A DNA stretch of 64,000 nucleotides, from positions 145,722,199-145,786,198 of the forward strand of contig OX235279.1 in NCBI GenBank assembly GCA_944472155.2. Direction: 5' to 3'. A model generated the notes under the pieces. The model made no database searches. It saw only the letters and a list, made by a program, of their open reading frames with translations, and was not told the origin of the DNA. The stretch comes from Trichobilharzia szidati (Eukaryota > Platyhelminthes > Trematoda > Strigeidida > Schistosomatidae). Position numbers and translations under genes: made by a program. Of this stretch, positions 41,848-54,460 are shown piece by piece (positions within the stretch are counted from its first letter, which is position 1; the number at the start of each line of letters is the position of its first letter).

Positions 41848-44800
41848 GATAACTCCTCAACCGACAGCCCACATCACGTCAACCACCCCCCAATACGGGG
41901 ACGTGGTGAGACTGACTACCAGTTGCCTGTACAGTAATGTGAGAGGTCTAAGAGGCAAAATAGCTGAACTTAGGTACCTACAATCACAGCTGAACTCCAA
42001 AATCATAATACTGACGGAAACCTGGCTAACCCCTACGGTGGCAGACAGCGAAGTCAGTATAAATGATATGGTCCTAGTCAGGCGAGATAGGGATCTGAAA
42101 GAAGGAGGTGGAGTCGCCATATACGTCGACAAACAGCTCAGATGTGTCCATGCAATCGACCCTCCCCTCATTGAGCTCCCTGACTACATATGGTGCCATT
42201 TCACCGTTGGGTACTGTAAATATCTAGTGGGCAGCATTTACAGATCACCTTCATGTGGAGCAGACCACAACCAGGTACTGCTAAATGCAATTTCAGCGAC
42301 ACAAGACATGGGTTATGATCAAATTGTCATAACTGGAGACTTCAATGCCCCATCTCTTAACTTGATGACGGGATGTGCCCAGGACAGATTTGATCGAAAC
42401 CTGCTGCATACCATCAGGGAGGCCGGATTCACTGAAAATGTCAGAATGGATACTAGATGGGGCCCAGATGGGAAGTCTTCTAGACTGGATTATGTGCTCA
42501 CGAGTGACCAGCTACTAGTGGAAAACGTTCAGATCACGACTCCCATAGGTAGTAGTGACCACGCGGTCATAGTATTCGACATAGTCCTCCGCGAGCGCTT
42601 ACAGTGGGACAATACACAACCCTATCTGTGTTATAACACAGCCAATTACACCGAAATGTGAAGACTTTTGTCTGAAGCAAATTGGCCAAAAAATTGGACA
42701 GAGCTTACAGTAGAAGAACACTGGGGAGTGGTAAAGGAGATCATTCACCAGGCGGTCTCAGACACTGTTCCTTTAGTCACACCTAAAGCTAGAAAGCAAC
42801 GTTCATGGCTAAAAAGGGGGACACAACGCCTTCTACAGGCGAAGCGAAAAGCCTGGTTTGCGTGGCGAGTATCGAAGAGTCAACCCGAACATGAAGTGTA
42901 CCTCGAACTCAGGAATCGGTGTAACATACGAGTCCGGAGTGATAGAAGGACATTTCAGAGAAACCTCGCCAATAAGCTTCTCGTGAACCCCAAAAGCCTA
43001 TACAGGTTTATGTCTGAAAGAAAACCGACCAACCAGGGAGCTTGCAATCTAGTGGGCTCTGATGGGAAATCTCTTACTAGTCTTGAAATGGCAGAGACAT
43101 TCAGTCTAGCCTTTCACAGGCAACTGAACAGTAACGAGGATTTTACCCCCACAAAACATCAAGATTACAATGCAAGACCAACGTGCGAAAACCTGCTGGG
43201 TACATTTCAAACTACCCCGGCTATGGTACTCGTAAAATTGGGAAAGTTGGCTTCGGGAAAGTCTGCAGGTTGCGATGACATAAGACCATCCGTCCTGAAG
43301 CAGTGTTCAGAAAGTCTCTGCCAACCCCTAAGTGATCTGTTTCAACACTCCTTTGATGTAGGGAAACTTCCATGTGAATGGAAACGAGCCATCCTATCCC
43401 CTATCTTCAAGGGTGGTGACCGGCAAAATGCGACCAGTTACAGACCAGTTGCGCTACTCCCAGTGATATCGAAGATATTGGAAAGTCTCATTGACGACCA
43501 CATGAGAAAATACTTCGACGGGACTAACCTACTCCATGAAGCACAGCACGGTTTCAGGAGGGGAAGATCCTGTGTGACGAATCTTCTACTAGCTTGGAAC
43601 GATTGGACACTATCCTGGGATGTAAAGGTACCAGTCCATGTGATCTTTCTCGACTTTGCGAAAGCATTCGACACAGTTCACCATGGTCTGCTCCTTCACA
43701 AATTAAGCAAGGCGGGTGTTTCTGGAGCACTTCTCGCATGGCTGGAAGATTATTTAAGCGAGAGAGAATTCTGCACCAAAGTCAACCGCATCCGATCATC
43801 CTGGCACACCTCGGCATCAGGGGTTCCTCAGGGTTCTATCTTAGGGCCGTTGTTGTTTTTGACTTTTATCAACGACCTGCCCTGTCAACTGAATTGCTCT
43901 GCGCTTCTTTACGCTGACGACGTAAAAATTTGGAGAGCAATAAACTCATCGGAAGACTCCGACAGATTGCAGGCTGACCTGCAAACTCTGGGAGACTGGG
44001 CTCTGGCTAACGGAATGCCTTTCAACTTAAAGAAGTGCAAAGTAGTGCAACTTCATTCCGGCAGGTCACAGAGTGCAAATTACACCCTTGGTGGCCAGAA
44101 CTTGAGTTGTGTGCCATCAGAACGCGATCTAGGCCTTATTTTAACAGAAAAGCTAGACACCAGTGTAAATTACACGAGGGACGTCGCCAAAGCTTACGCT
44201 ACTTTACACTTTATGCTTAGGCAGCTGGGAGCTCTTACTCCCGAACTATTCTTCACGTTGTATACGACATACGTGAGGCCACTCCTTGAGGTGCATAATA
44301 TCATTGCTCCTCCGCTACTCAAAAGGGATGCTAACATTCTAGAAAGTGTCCAGAGACGAGCGACAAAATGGGTGATCGGCCTCCGCAACAAATCATATGA
44401 GGAAAGACTGAAGAAATTAAGTCTTTTCACACTTAGTTACCGTAGTCACAGGGGAGACCTCATCACCGTCTATAAGATCTTAAATGACCAGGCCCAGCCT
44501 AATAAAAGCATCCTGCCATTAAGTGATTATAGTCTTCCACGAGGTAACCCGCTAGGGATAGCACACCAGAGACCAAGGACTCGAGTGCGTTCACATTTCT
44601 TCTCGCTTCGAGTTTGCCGTCTCTGGAACGCTTTACCGGCGGCCGTAACTACAGCTCCATCTGTGGAGACTTTTAAGCGGAAGCTGGACAATCATGCAGA
44701 AATGCATGGTTTGTGTCTCAATGGCTTACCCTCTTAAAATTTGAAACCACATTTTCAATGGATAAGCATACAAGCTAAATCCCCACGACCCGTCCTGTCT

Positions 44801-45240
44801 TCTGCCACTGTACCGACTACTCTATCTTTTTCTTTCTTTATTATTTCACCTTTATTATTTCACTTATCTCAACCTATATTATCTACACTACAACCTATTA
44901 TTATTATTATATTATTATATTATATTACTATTCTACTTTTATGACTATACCGAATGACCAACGGGTGTTAGGTCAAACTCCATTCACGGCAGCAGCTGAG
45001 TCCTAACATACTGCACACTACAAACCACAATCTTGACCAATCCTCGCACCACTCCTCTTGGAGTCTACCAGAGCTAAAGCAGTCGAGTGGCGGGACTTAC
45101 TATGCAGAAGTTCACCGAAGATCTGGAACCTCTACCTTACAATCAAGAAGCGAGCTCAAAGAAATCACTGGTTTATACTAGCTCGTAATCAGGATAATTG
45201 GATATTGGATCTAGTCTGAATAACCTACACTAATAATATA
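40736..45240 (+). mobile_element. CR1-like non-LTR retrotransposon, nearly intact (CR1-A)
   Basis: Two overlapping coding regions in the usual order, ORF1 (to 41847) and endonuclease-reverse transcriptase ORF2 (41756-44737), then a 3' region with an ATT-rich tract at 44893-44940. ORF1 starts without an ATG right at the element edge, so the 5' end is lost. ORF2 is interrupted by one in-frame TGA only. The most complete element of the window and probably recent. Confidence 0.9.
41756..44737 (+). pseudogene. CR1-A ORF2: endonuclease and reverse transcriptase, one in-frame stop
   Basis: About 994 codons in one frame, broken only by TGA at 42659-42661. The apurinic-type endonuclease is in the first 300 residues: YSNVRGLRGK, LTETWLTP (catalytic Glu), GSIYRSPS, ITGDFNAPSL and SSDHAVIVFD. 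After the stop the reverse transcriptase (about 690 residues) has SYRPVALLPVISKILE, HGFRRGRSC, FLDFAKAFDTVHH (first Asp), SGVPQGSILGPLLF and LLYADDVKIW (YADD at 43910-43921). The C-terminal part has RRATKWVIGLRNKSYEERL and ends FKRKLDNHAEMHGL. The enzyme nicks DNA and copies the element RNA from the nick. The TGA may be a CGA-to-TGA change. Confidence 0.9.
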
Positions 45241-45535
45241 TGTTATTACTACTATCTCTTTTCTTTTGACGAAGATACCAGGGGACTAACTGGTGAAAGG
45301 ATAAACTTCATTCAAAGTAGTACCAAAGTCCTAACACACCGCATACTACAAACAACATATAATTTGTCCTAGCACTACTTTGGGAGTCCACCAAAGCTAC
45401 AACAATCGAGTGGCGTGAGATATTACGCAGAAGTTTACTGAAGACCAGGAAATGTTACCTCCAGATCAAGAAGCTAGCTTAAGAAATCAAAGAGGTTAAT
45501 ACTAGCTCGTAAAAAAGATATTGGAAATTGTTTAT
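44945..45535 (+). repeat. Two tandem CR1 3'-terminal units
   Basis: 44945-45240 and 45280-45535 align to each other: a GACCAACGGGTGTTAGGT / GACTAACTGGTGAAAGG start, GAGTCCTAACATACTGCACA / AAGTCCTAACACACCGCATA, CAGTCGAGTGGCG / CAATCGAGTGGCG, AATCAAGAAGCGAGCTCAAA / GATCAAGAAGCTAGCTTAAG. The first is the 3' end of CR1-A; the second is either another truncated insertion or a duplicated end. Confidence 0.7.
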
Positions 45536-45669
45536 TGGAGTATGATTTACTTGGTTGCTATTACAACACGCAACAATTCAAGCGGTGACCTTCACAGGCA
45601 AGTTTTCACTAAACATTTCACACTCTTATATTTTCGAAAACAAAACGTAATGTAGAGATGAATTTTTCA

Positions 45670-45965
45670 TTCCTCCACGTTTCCAGTGGAACATACGGCT
45701 TCAAGACAGAGGCTTCGAGCACTTTGCAGAAAGTGAGACAATGACTTCGAAGTTTGTTACAAACACTTTGCAGTGCGCTCGAATTCAATGATAGCCAGAA
45801 AGTGTTAATTTTTACAGAATGAAGTTGGCAGCTTAATGCCCAGCTTTCCATCTTTGCCACTTTTGTCGCTGATATAGCGAGGTAAAGGAGTGTTTTGGCC
45901 ATGGATCGAACCTAGAACCACATACGAGGTCGGTGAGCATTTCACCGTTGTTTCATCGACACACA
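45670..45965 (-). repeat. SINE-2 copy, with an internal duplication or insertion
   Basis: Minus strand: CGTCGATGAAACAACGGTGA head, CTAGGTTCGATCCATGG B-box, CTCCTTTACCTCGCTATATC, CTGCCAACTTCATTCTGTAA middle and a GAAGCCGTATGTTCCACTGG tail. It is about 70 bp longer than other copies; an extra GAAG-rich piece is inserted near 45700-45780. Confidence 0.65.
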
Positions 45966-45969
45966 AAGA

Positions 45970-46295
45970 GATGCATGCAGGTTTATTATTTATAGTTGCG
46001 AGAATGGGACTAATGCAACGAATAACTAATGGGTCAATAGAAATGGTGTGACTTATCTGTCTTATCGAATTTGTGTAACGATATTTTTAGGTTAAATTTG
46101 GAGAACGGAGACGCCATATGTAATTGAGTTACACAGCTGAGTCTGCCATTTTCCACTGTGGATACAGGAACAACATGCAGCCAATATTCAAGACTATTTT
46201 AACACTCAATGCAATTGTTCCTCTTAAGGCATACTTCATAATTAAGATCCCATTTTAGGTTTCCATATTAGGGATGGGGTTTTAGTCCGTGATTA
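45970..46295. other. No feature seen
   Basis: AT-rich spacer. Confidence 0.4.
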
Positions 46296-46299
46296 CACT

Positions 46300-49200
46300 T
46301 AACTATGGTTACTTTTCAGTGCCTGTGAGTCGTTATTACGACTATGCATAGTATTCCCAGTTAGAGTATGTTCATCTAGATGATTGAGATTCAGATTATA
46401 AGGATAAAAGGCTTTTGTTGTCTGTGTTAATCCTTGTGATATATCTCTGCAGAGATCAGGTTTCTCTCTGAAAACGTTCACCAATGGAGCTGTTACTACT
46501 GAATCAGTCTTTCACTACTCTGTGTGAGAATCTAAATTCAACACGTTTTTCTTCGACCTCAGTTTGAGCACCTTCTTGTGGTGACCTCGTAAATATGTCC
46601 TAATGGGAGAGAAAAGGTCCGAAAGGTTGATCCCGAAATCACCATTTAATATACGATAATCCAAAATTAAGTCACTTATTCTGATAATGGAAAGAGATTT
46701 AAGTGCTCCATCCTCGTATCATAAGGAAGGTGTGAGATACCACTAACTAGTTTACTTCCTATCGTCTGTACTCTTTCCAGGATATGTGCTTCCTTTCTGA
46801 AGCATGGACTCACCGCTTGTATGCAGTATTCTAGATGAGGTCTGACATATGTTGTATAGAGTCCTTGGAACATACCCTCATCTAATCGTTTGGAAGCTCT
46901 TTGAACTGCCCAAAACATTCGAAAAGCCTTAGCTGCAGCCCCATTACAATTCGCCGTTGTTTTAAGTCATGGCTTACAATAACTCCTAAGTCCATTTGTC
47001 CCGTAACATCTGGTAGTTCTCTGTCCTCCAGGGAGTACGACGTGTAAGACCTCTCACCTAAGTGCATTACCGCGCTTTTCTTGGAATTAATTCCCAGACT
47101 CCAGAGGTTAGTTCATTCAGCTAATTTATCTAGATCGTTTCGTAGTATCAGCCTATCATCGTTACTATTTACAGTTTTCCGCAAATAGTAAGAACGACGA
47201 GGTAAGAATTTTCGGCAGTTCGTTTACGTACAGTTCCCTGAGGTACTCCATCCATCCTGACAATACATCATTAACCCTTACCTTCTGCCTTTTATCCATC
47301 AAGTATTCGCTAAACCACTCACATAAGTGTTGGACTAAACGTTTAAGTTTACTAAGAAGACCTAAATGAGATACCTCATTGAATGCTTTACTAAGATCGA
47401 TAAAGACAACATCCAGTAGATGGTTCTTATCTCCAGCCTCGACACAATCTTCCCTAGCTAACATTAAGTTTGTCAGGCAGGATCATCCTGGTCAGAATCC
47501 ATACTGTTCCACTGCCAATAAGCCATGTTTCTCCATATGAACTAAGAACTGATCACTTATGAGTGTTTCTAACACTTTTGCTATAATGCAGGTCAGACTT
47601 ACAGGTTGGTAGTTAGATACTGACTGCCTGTTCCCCTCTTTGAAGATGGGGCCTATAAAAGCATCCTTCCAGTCCCTGGGTAGCCTGGTCTGGGTCAGAG
47701 ACATTTAAAAAATCTTGTAAGCAGAATGTATATTATATCAGTCAAAGAGATTAGCAGTCTAGGGTGAAGTCCGTCAGGTCCAGGTGATTTACCTGGCTTC
47801 AGCCTAGACAATAGTTTGAGAACTACTGCATCCTCTACTACAATTGTGGGCATTTTAGTGTCTACAGCAGTGACCTCACTACACCCCTGAGTGGCGACAA
47901 AATCGTCACAAAAGTATTCGGAGAGTTTCTCAGCTTTTGTTTCGTCTGACTCAGCAGCCTCTCCAGTGTTACTAATGAGGGACGGTATACCACTGCTAGT
48001 TTTAGTCCGGTGTTTGATATATGAGTACAGTCTTTCTGGATAATGCACACAATGCAGTACTAACTGTATCTCATACTCTATTCAACTTTTGTCAATCTTA
48101 TACTTATAGAGGCTTCGAATTTTACGGTATTCCATCCGAAACTCATCCCTCCCAGTCACAGTAAACCGGCCCCATAAGTTCTTTCGTCTTCTTAATAACC
48201 TCCTTATGTCATTACTAATCCAAGGTGGTTTATGAGATAGTTTTCGAGGCGTTGACCAAGGTACAAAGGGTGCAGTGAAGCAACCTAATGTATTCCTAAA
48301 TCCCATCCAAGCCTCCTCGACAGTCTGGTGTGTATCAGCAGACCAGTCAGCCAGGGTTGCTGCATTTCGGATTGCAGGTATATTCGCTTTCCAAATGTTT
48401 GGACGAGCAGCTGTTGACCTATGTATGACAGCATGAATCCTAAATATAAAAGTGATAACTATATGGTCACGACTGCCTAGCGGTATCAGGCACCTAATGC
48501 CACAAACATCCTCCTTCTGGTGTGTTAGCACCAAATCCAGTGTGGACGGATCATGCTCAGGGTGGTATCGTGTTGGTGCATCGATATGCTGGACAAGTGC
48601 GCATTCATGCACCGTCAGGATGAGTTCCCTGTTGAAACAAGTGTACGAAGTAGTTGATGTTGATTCCTCCCAATTAATATGTGGGCATTAAAGTCACCTA
48701 CTATTAGACACCTATTCATACTACTCCACGTCCTGAGGTGATTTAGTATGAAATCGTTAGCTTGGCTGGCAGGAAATCTATAAATAACCCCAATTGTCAC
48801 AGTGCCCCTGTTCAAGTTAGTGACACAACTTGCGACTTCTCTGGTGCCACTGTCATGAGCTACCGACAACGTTGATCTAATTCCTATGTCATCCCGGATG
48901 TATAGGGCAACCCCCCACTTTTCCGACTAATTACTCTGTCTGTTCTAATGCAGATGTACACAGGTATGACTGGAGTTAAGTCTACACCTACTAACAACCA
49001 TGTTTCAGTGATAACAATCACATCAGGTTGTAACCCTCCAGACAACACTCCTAGTTCAGAAAGCTTATTCCTAAGACTACAAGCGTTCGTATAGTATAAT
49101 AAGAGACCTACGTGTTCATTCGACTTATGAATAGAGGTCTGGGCAACATAGGTTTCCGAGACCTCACTACCCAAAAATCCAACAGTTTGAGGTCTTTTTC

Positions 49201-50412
49201 ACCTTCTTCTAGTTGGGCATTTAATTCAGCCACGGCTCTCTTCTTTTAATTCTATCTTCCAGAAACCAGTCGGGCCTAATTCTCCTCTTTTATCCTTGAT
49301 CTTGAATGCGCTGTTCAGAATAATGCTTTTCTCCATCTCGTTCCCCACTCCTATCTTCAGCAGTCGTGGGGAACTTTCCGTTGCATCGGCGTTTCGTTTC
49401 GTGATTCTGATGACTTCCCTTATGTAAACTCTATTTGGTTTTTCAGGAAGTATTTCACAAATAATGGAGCTAACTACCTCGAGATCATCAGCATGCCAGG
49501 CAGCTGAATCTACTTTCTTTGATTCCTCCAAGTTCCAAATTACGATACTGTAATTTGAGTCCGAAGCTTTCACAATCTTATTAGTATTTACGGCCGTCGA
49601 GACCTTATCACTAAGCCCAGTCCTTTTCTCTTTCCTATAATTCTTCAGCTTCCTATTTTTTTGGCATTAACCCAGTGGAATCAGTTAATTCCACTTTGCT
49701 CTCGCCGCAGTTGAAAGCAGTGCGTTCGCCAGATACGCAACGCTTCGTCGTTATAGTATCACCCAGCGGTCTTACAATGTTGACACTGCCTGCCCTCTTA
49801 GATTTTCGGGGATTTGTGCGAGCTGTTGCGGACGTTTGGGCACGCTGTACCTCTGTTGTGTCTTTCAAAGCTTGGTGATGTGGTTCTGTCTCAATCTTAT
49901 GACTCACTCCAGAATCATCATTCATGGCATCGGTACCAGATGCTGGTTTTTTCCCTCATCTGAGGATATTGTCAATTTTTTGGACATAAGAAGTCTTATG
50001 GCCTCTTGGATAAGGACGTCCAACGGGGTGCTACAAAATTTGCACACCCACCGAGACGATGGCTTGCTACATCTCCTATGGGTTGGTGGTGATAAGCCAG
50101 TGCAAACTTTATGAAACCATAGGTTGCAGTTATCAGACTGCATCCCATTATCCACCGGAAAGTGGCAGTCCGGTCGTCCACAGCTATTAGAGAGACTCAT
50201 GTCAGTGTAAGTTTTTTAAATTACACAGACAAATATATATTTATATATATACCTAAATACAGAGTTATAAAAACCTCACAAAAAGTCACAAAAGTACACA
50301 AAAAAACAATACTTCAACTAATTAAACCAGTAAAAGTCAACCAAAAAGCTTCTGATGCGATTTACACAACAAAAGCAGAAGTTACTTCACAGCGTAAAAA
50401 TGCCACTCTCTA
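46300..50412 (-). mobile_element. CR1-like retrotransposon, full length but broken (CR1-B)
   Basis: Read on the minus strand: a 5' leader (50412-50201) that also precedes CR1-C; ORF1 with a PHD-like finger (50200-49922) and following pieces (49925-49226); endonuclease (49174-48082; TETWLLVGVDLTP, VIYRFPASQ, IVGDFNAHIL, GSRDHIVITF); and reverse transcriptase (48048-46676; PGKSPGPDGLHPRLL, FKEGNRQSVSNYQPVSL, VFIDLSKAFNEVSH). The active site reads LLFAENCK instead of the FADD of CR1-D, so the catalytic Asp pair is lost. Many stops and shifts. Same family as CR1-C and CR1-D. Confidence 0.88.
49922..50200 (-). CDS. CR1-B ORF1 N-terminal zinc finger (PHD-like)
   Basis: 92 residues starting MSLSNSCGRPDCHFP. 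The metal ligands appear in PHD-like order: C7, C12, then C24 in NCNLWFHKVC with H29 and C32, and CKFC near residues 52-55 after RWVCKFC. PHD-like fingers at the ORF1 N-terminus are known in CR1-clade elements; the protein would bind element RNA or chromatin. The natural start is likely here, because the region upstream is the shared 5' leader. ORF1 continues in another frame at 49925. Confidence 0.72.
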   Translation of the reverse strand: MSLSNSCGRPDCHFPVDNGMQSDNCNLWFHKVCTGLSPPTHRRCSKPSSRWVCKFCSTPLDVLIQEAIRLLMSKKLTISSDEGKNQHLVPMP

Positions 50413-50429
50413 ATGGATAACAATAACGA

Positions 50430-52345
50430 CCCGATTAGAGGTTGACAAGGGACACCATTGTATTGTGCTTATCATGTCATTTCAATGAACTAGTCTCCTA
50501 CTTACTGTAAGGAGTCAACAGTTACTCTGCACCAATATAAGTGGGATATTCTACATTCTAACCAGTTTCGAAACCATTCAGTTGATTTTCTCGTGAGTAC
50601 GTATGTTACCGAGATATATCTGGAAAGCTGCACAGAAGGGCCTTCTTGCACCTTGGTAAGAAAACACGACACAGATGTTACATCCACGACAATATACAGA
50701 ATCTAAGGAGCATGTTAAAAGATGCAGACTGGGACTTATTTACTGAAGTAGTCCTGGATGACACAATCACAGACTTAACGCGTTGTCTCAAATTCTGTCT
50801 TGGTGTTTGTTATCCAGAAGAGACGATCTTCTTAAGATTTGACCGCTTCTCCTCTTCTCAGTTCAAAAAGCTTCCCCGAAAAAAGGACAGGTGACACAAA
50901 ATGAAAGACAATCCTAGTGTTAAGAGACTTAATATTTTAGTTAAATCAGAAATACAGAGATTAAATATGATCTATAATCAAAAGTTCTTTTCATGCAAAA
51001 CCACATCAAATATGTGGAAGCTGTTTAAGGAAATCATCGATGGTAAGCAAATAAATAATGATCCTTCTTTAGTTGATGCTGGTACTCTTAATAAGTCTTT
51101 CATGTGTTGTCCAGCTGATATTATGATCTCAAATGCCAGAGGTGCAAGTAATGACTGCTTCTCTGGTTTCAACTCCAACGATGTCTTCAAGTGTCTTAAA
51201 TCCCTGAAACCCACCCAGTCCCTTGATTCAGATGGTGTGCCAGTTATTATCGTCAATAAATGTGCTGATATTTTATGTCATCTTCTCGCTTACTCTTGCT
51301 GGTGTTACTTAGGCTATTCTTTCTGCCTTTTGCTTTCTTCTAATATGACTTGTCCCATTCTGACGAAGCCAATTTTGTTAAGTTTGCCGATGATCTGACT
51401 GCTTCTATGCCTGTTACTTCTCAGTCAAACTGTTCCAAAATGAATAACTTTTTGTCAGACATTAGTCAGTGGTCCTGGTCAAATGGTCTTGAGCTTATTT
51501 CCCCCAAATGTTAGGTTGTTAATCTCACTTTTGGATACAAGCGCGACTCACATGAACTGGTTTGTTCGTACGGTTCCACTATCATAGATGACAATAAAGT
51601 TGAAACCAGTGGAATGTTAAATACATTGGAATGTGTGTTTCTTGACCTGTCTGTTTCCACACGTGTTAGTTTCCAGGAAGATATCTCGTTTGACTTTCTA
51701 CGTAAGGAAGTTAAGATGATCTGGTATCATTCCATCTGTACTGTTACAGTTTGTTAATTCTTGTTTTCTGCCTATCCTTCTTTACTGCAACCGCTTAATC
51801 TTCCCAGGGCTACTTAAGAAATGCTTTGTTACACTGCGAAGGGCACTAAGAGCCGTCAGTAGGGTTACTGGGTTGTTGCTAAACCAACTCATTAATACTA
51901 TTGTAAACAGACGCATGCACTCCTGCAAGATATTAGCGATTATTATTTTGTGAGACTCTGAGCATCCTCTCTACACACAACTCTCTCCTTGCATCTCATT
52001 GTGTAGAACTAGAAGCAACTATAGCAGACTGTATGCTGGGATGACTAAGTGCAACAACTTTACAATACCTTATTTAGCACACATTTTATGTGATGAGAAA
52101 AGTGGAAGACAGGAAACTGGAAGTGAATGACCTCATCTTCTTTTCGCAGTTACATAATTGCTAATATTTTCACCTAATTTAATTTCTGTATTCCTTTTCT
52201 TATGGAACAATATTACTGATGTAAATGCCCTGTTTTAATTATTACTACTGTAATGAGAAAGTTAAGTGTAAACTGTGCTAAATGCAGAAGAGACCATATT
52301 TGTACCTAGAGTAGTGCTTGAAATAAAGCTATTATTATTAAATAT
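50430..52345 (+). mobile_element. CR1-like retrotransposon remnant, second subfamily (CR1-F)
   Basis: Plus-strand pieces: linker (50646-51256; NIQNLRSMLKDADWDLFTEV, MYNQKF-like, NMWKLFKEIIDGKQ, SLKPTQSLDSDGVPVII), then a jump past most of the reverse transcriptase to VKFADDLTASM (FADD at 51383-51394), then FLSDISQWSWSNGLEL and a C-terminal part aligning to 28886-29179 (LLRRALRAVSRV-like). It ends in AATAAAGC(TATT)ATTATT at 52322-52340. Internal deletion and many stops. Abuts the 5' leader of CR1-B, which faces the other way. Confidence 0.78.
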
Positions 52346-52349
52346 GGGT

Positions 52350-52730
52350 AAGGTGGGTGAAAACAGTGGCAAATTTCCTTCCAAAACTGGTTGAAGTGAC
52401 AAAAACTGGGATTCGGGGTCAAAGAGGTGGGTAAAACGTGAAAAGTGGGTATTTTAAGTCTCATTTTATCCCCTTTTCGCCCTCGCCCCAAAGAATCAAA
52501 ACTACCCGTTTTTCTTATTTTACCCATATTTACTCTGCAACTATTTGCAAGCAGTCTTCCCAAAACATAACGCTCTCTATTATCCTAATTTTAGCCATAA
52601 AACCTACATAAGTTTATTCCTAACCATATAGTTAGTAAAATGTAACGAAAAACTGGTCAATTTTTTGGTCATCGTGGCCAAATTGGTCTGCTGCAGTCAC
52701 CTTATTTGAGAATAAAAACTCCACAGTTAT
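52350..52730. other. No clear feature
   Basis: A GTGGGTAAAA-type motif occurs on both strands around 52345-52530 (AAATATGGGTAAGGTGGGTG and TTTTACCCATATTTA), giving a weak inverted pattern; origin unknown. Confidence 0.4.
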
Positions 52731-54279
52731 TTTTTCGACGGCAGTTTGATCACCTTTGTAGGATGATGTCTCAAAGGTATCCAAGATGGAGAGTATAGGT
52801 TAGAACGCTACATATTCAAATAACCCATCAATATGCGATATGCCAAAATTAATCCACCTCTCCTCCTTCGGTATGATTATGAAAACAGATGTCCCAGGCT
52901 ACTGTCATAAGGAAGGTGGGAGATACCACTGACTAGTTTACTCCTAACCCTTTGTAATCTTTCTAGGAGCATGAAACAGGTGCTATTATTCAGTATTCTA
53001 GAAAAGACCTGGAATATGGAGAGTAGAGTACTTTAAACATAGACCTACTAAACGTCTGAAGCCCTTTGAGGTGCCTGTAGCATTCAGAAAGCGTTAAATT
53101 TAGCTGTATTATGGTATGCAGCTATTTTCAAGTCTAACCTTACGATAATTCCTAAATTTTTTTATCCCTTAACGTGTAAGGCACTGATCTCATCTAAATC
53201 TTTACAGTTTACTGTGGGTGCCCAAGTGGGGCACTTTACCGAATGTCATAGAAAAATCGATGAAAACTACGTCCATCAGTAGCTTATTACCTCCGACTTC
53301 TACTCAGTTTTGTCCGGCTAGTAATAAGTCTATTAAGCAGGGTATATCTGGCCTGAATCCACGCTTTTCCTCAGCCAGTAGGCAGTGTTTCTCTACACAA
53401 AATAACAGCTTGTACTTTATGATTGTTTCTAATATTTTTGGAATAATGCATGTCATACTGATAGGTTGACAATTTGATACCAATTCCGTATTCCTCTTAT
53501 TGAGAAAGGGCTGATAACTGAATCCTGTCGATCCCTAGGCAGTCTAGCCTGAGGGGTACTTATGTTGAAAATCTTTGTAAAGCGTAAGTCTGTAATGCCA
53601 GCTGGGGGGACTAGTAGTCCAAAGTACAGCCCGGCATACACTGCTGATCTACCTTGCTTCAGTTTACAGCAACTGTATTATATGACAAAATTGAGGGAAT
53701 TTTTGTAGTGATGGAATTGACGTAGCTGAACTCTTAGTTGCTGATGTCACACCAGAAAACATCGTAGAAATATTCAGAAGGGTTTTCAGCCATCACTTCA
53801 TCTGATTCGATCACCTCACATGTACAAACAATATCCATTTGTATTCATATAAATTCCATATACATTATCTTCATATCCACATGATTTATTCAGAACAAAA
53901 ATAATTAGGGCGAACAATTATTTTCAATGAATGTTTCCATTAATTTTAGAATATCACAGACAGTAAAGGCAAATTAGGATTATATCAGAAAGTGTATTGA
54001 GATACAAGTATGAGAAGGCATAATAGTCAGTTAGTTTTTGATTATCATGGTCAATAAGAATATGAAATAAAATGAAGTAATTCAGTGGTATGTATTTGTG
54101 TATTTACTGTCGCAGGCTATTTCATGCTAAGATTGATGGATTTATAATTGTGGAAACTGAAGAAGAATTCCCTGGAAACAGTTGCACGCTCTAACTATTA
54201 TTGATCTGCTCATTTCTGTCCCATATTATATATCCGAACAAAATATTTTAAGACAATTTAGGTGGACAAATTTTTTTTG

Positions 54280-54460
54280 ATTATAGCTTGATTCCACACA
54301 ATATTTTGGTACTAGTATGGAATTTTAAGCACGTGCTATGGTTAGCCCAAATTTAACATGCCAACCATTGATATCAGGTTTGCGTCGGCCGGAGATCAAA
54401 CCCCGGACCATATGCATGGTCAGCCAGCGTCCTAAACTCTTTACCACTGGCGCACTAACT
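54280..54460 (-). repeat. SINE-3 copy inside CR1-C
   Basis: Minus strand: GTTTAGGACGCTGGCTGACC head, GGTTTGATCTCCGG B-box, ATGTTAAATTTGGGCTAACC body and GGAATCAAGCTATAATCAAA tail. Confidence 0.78.
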
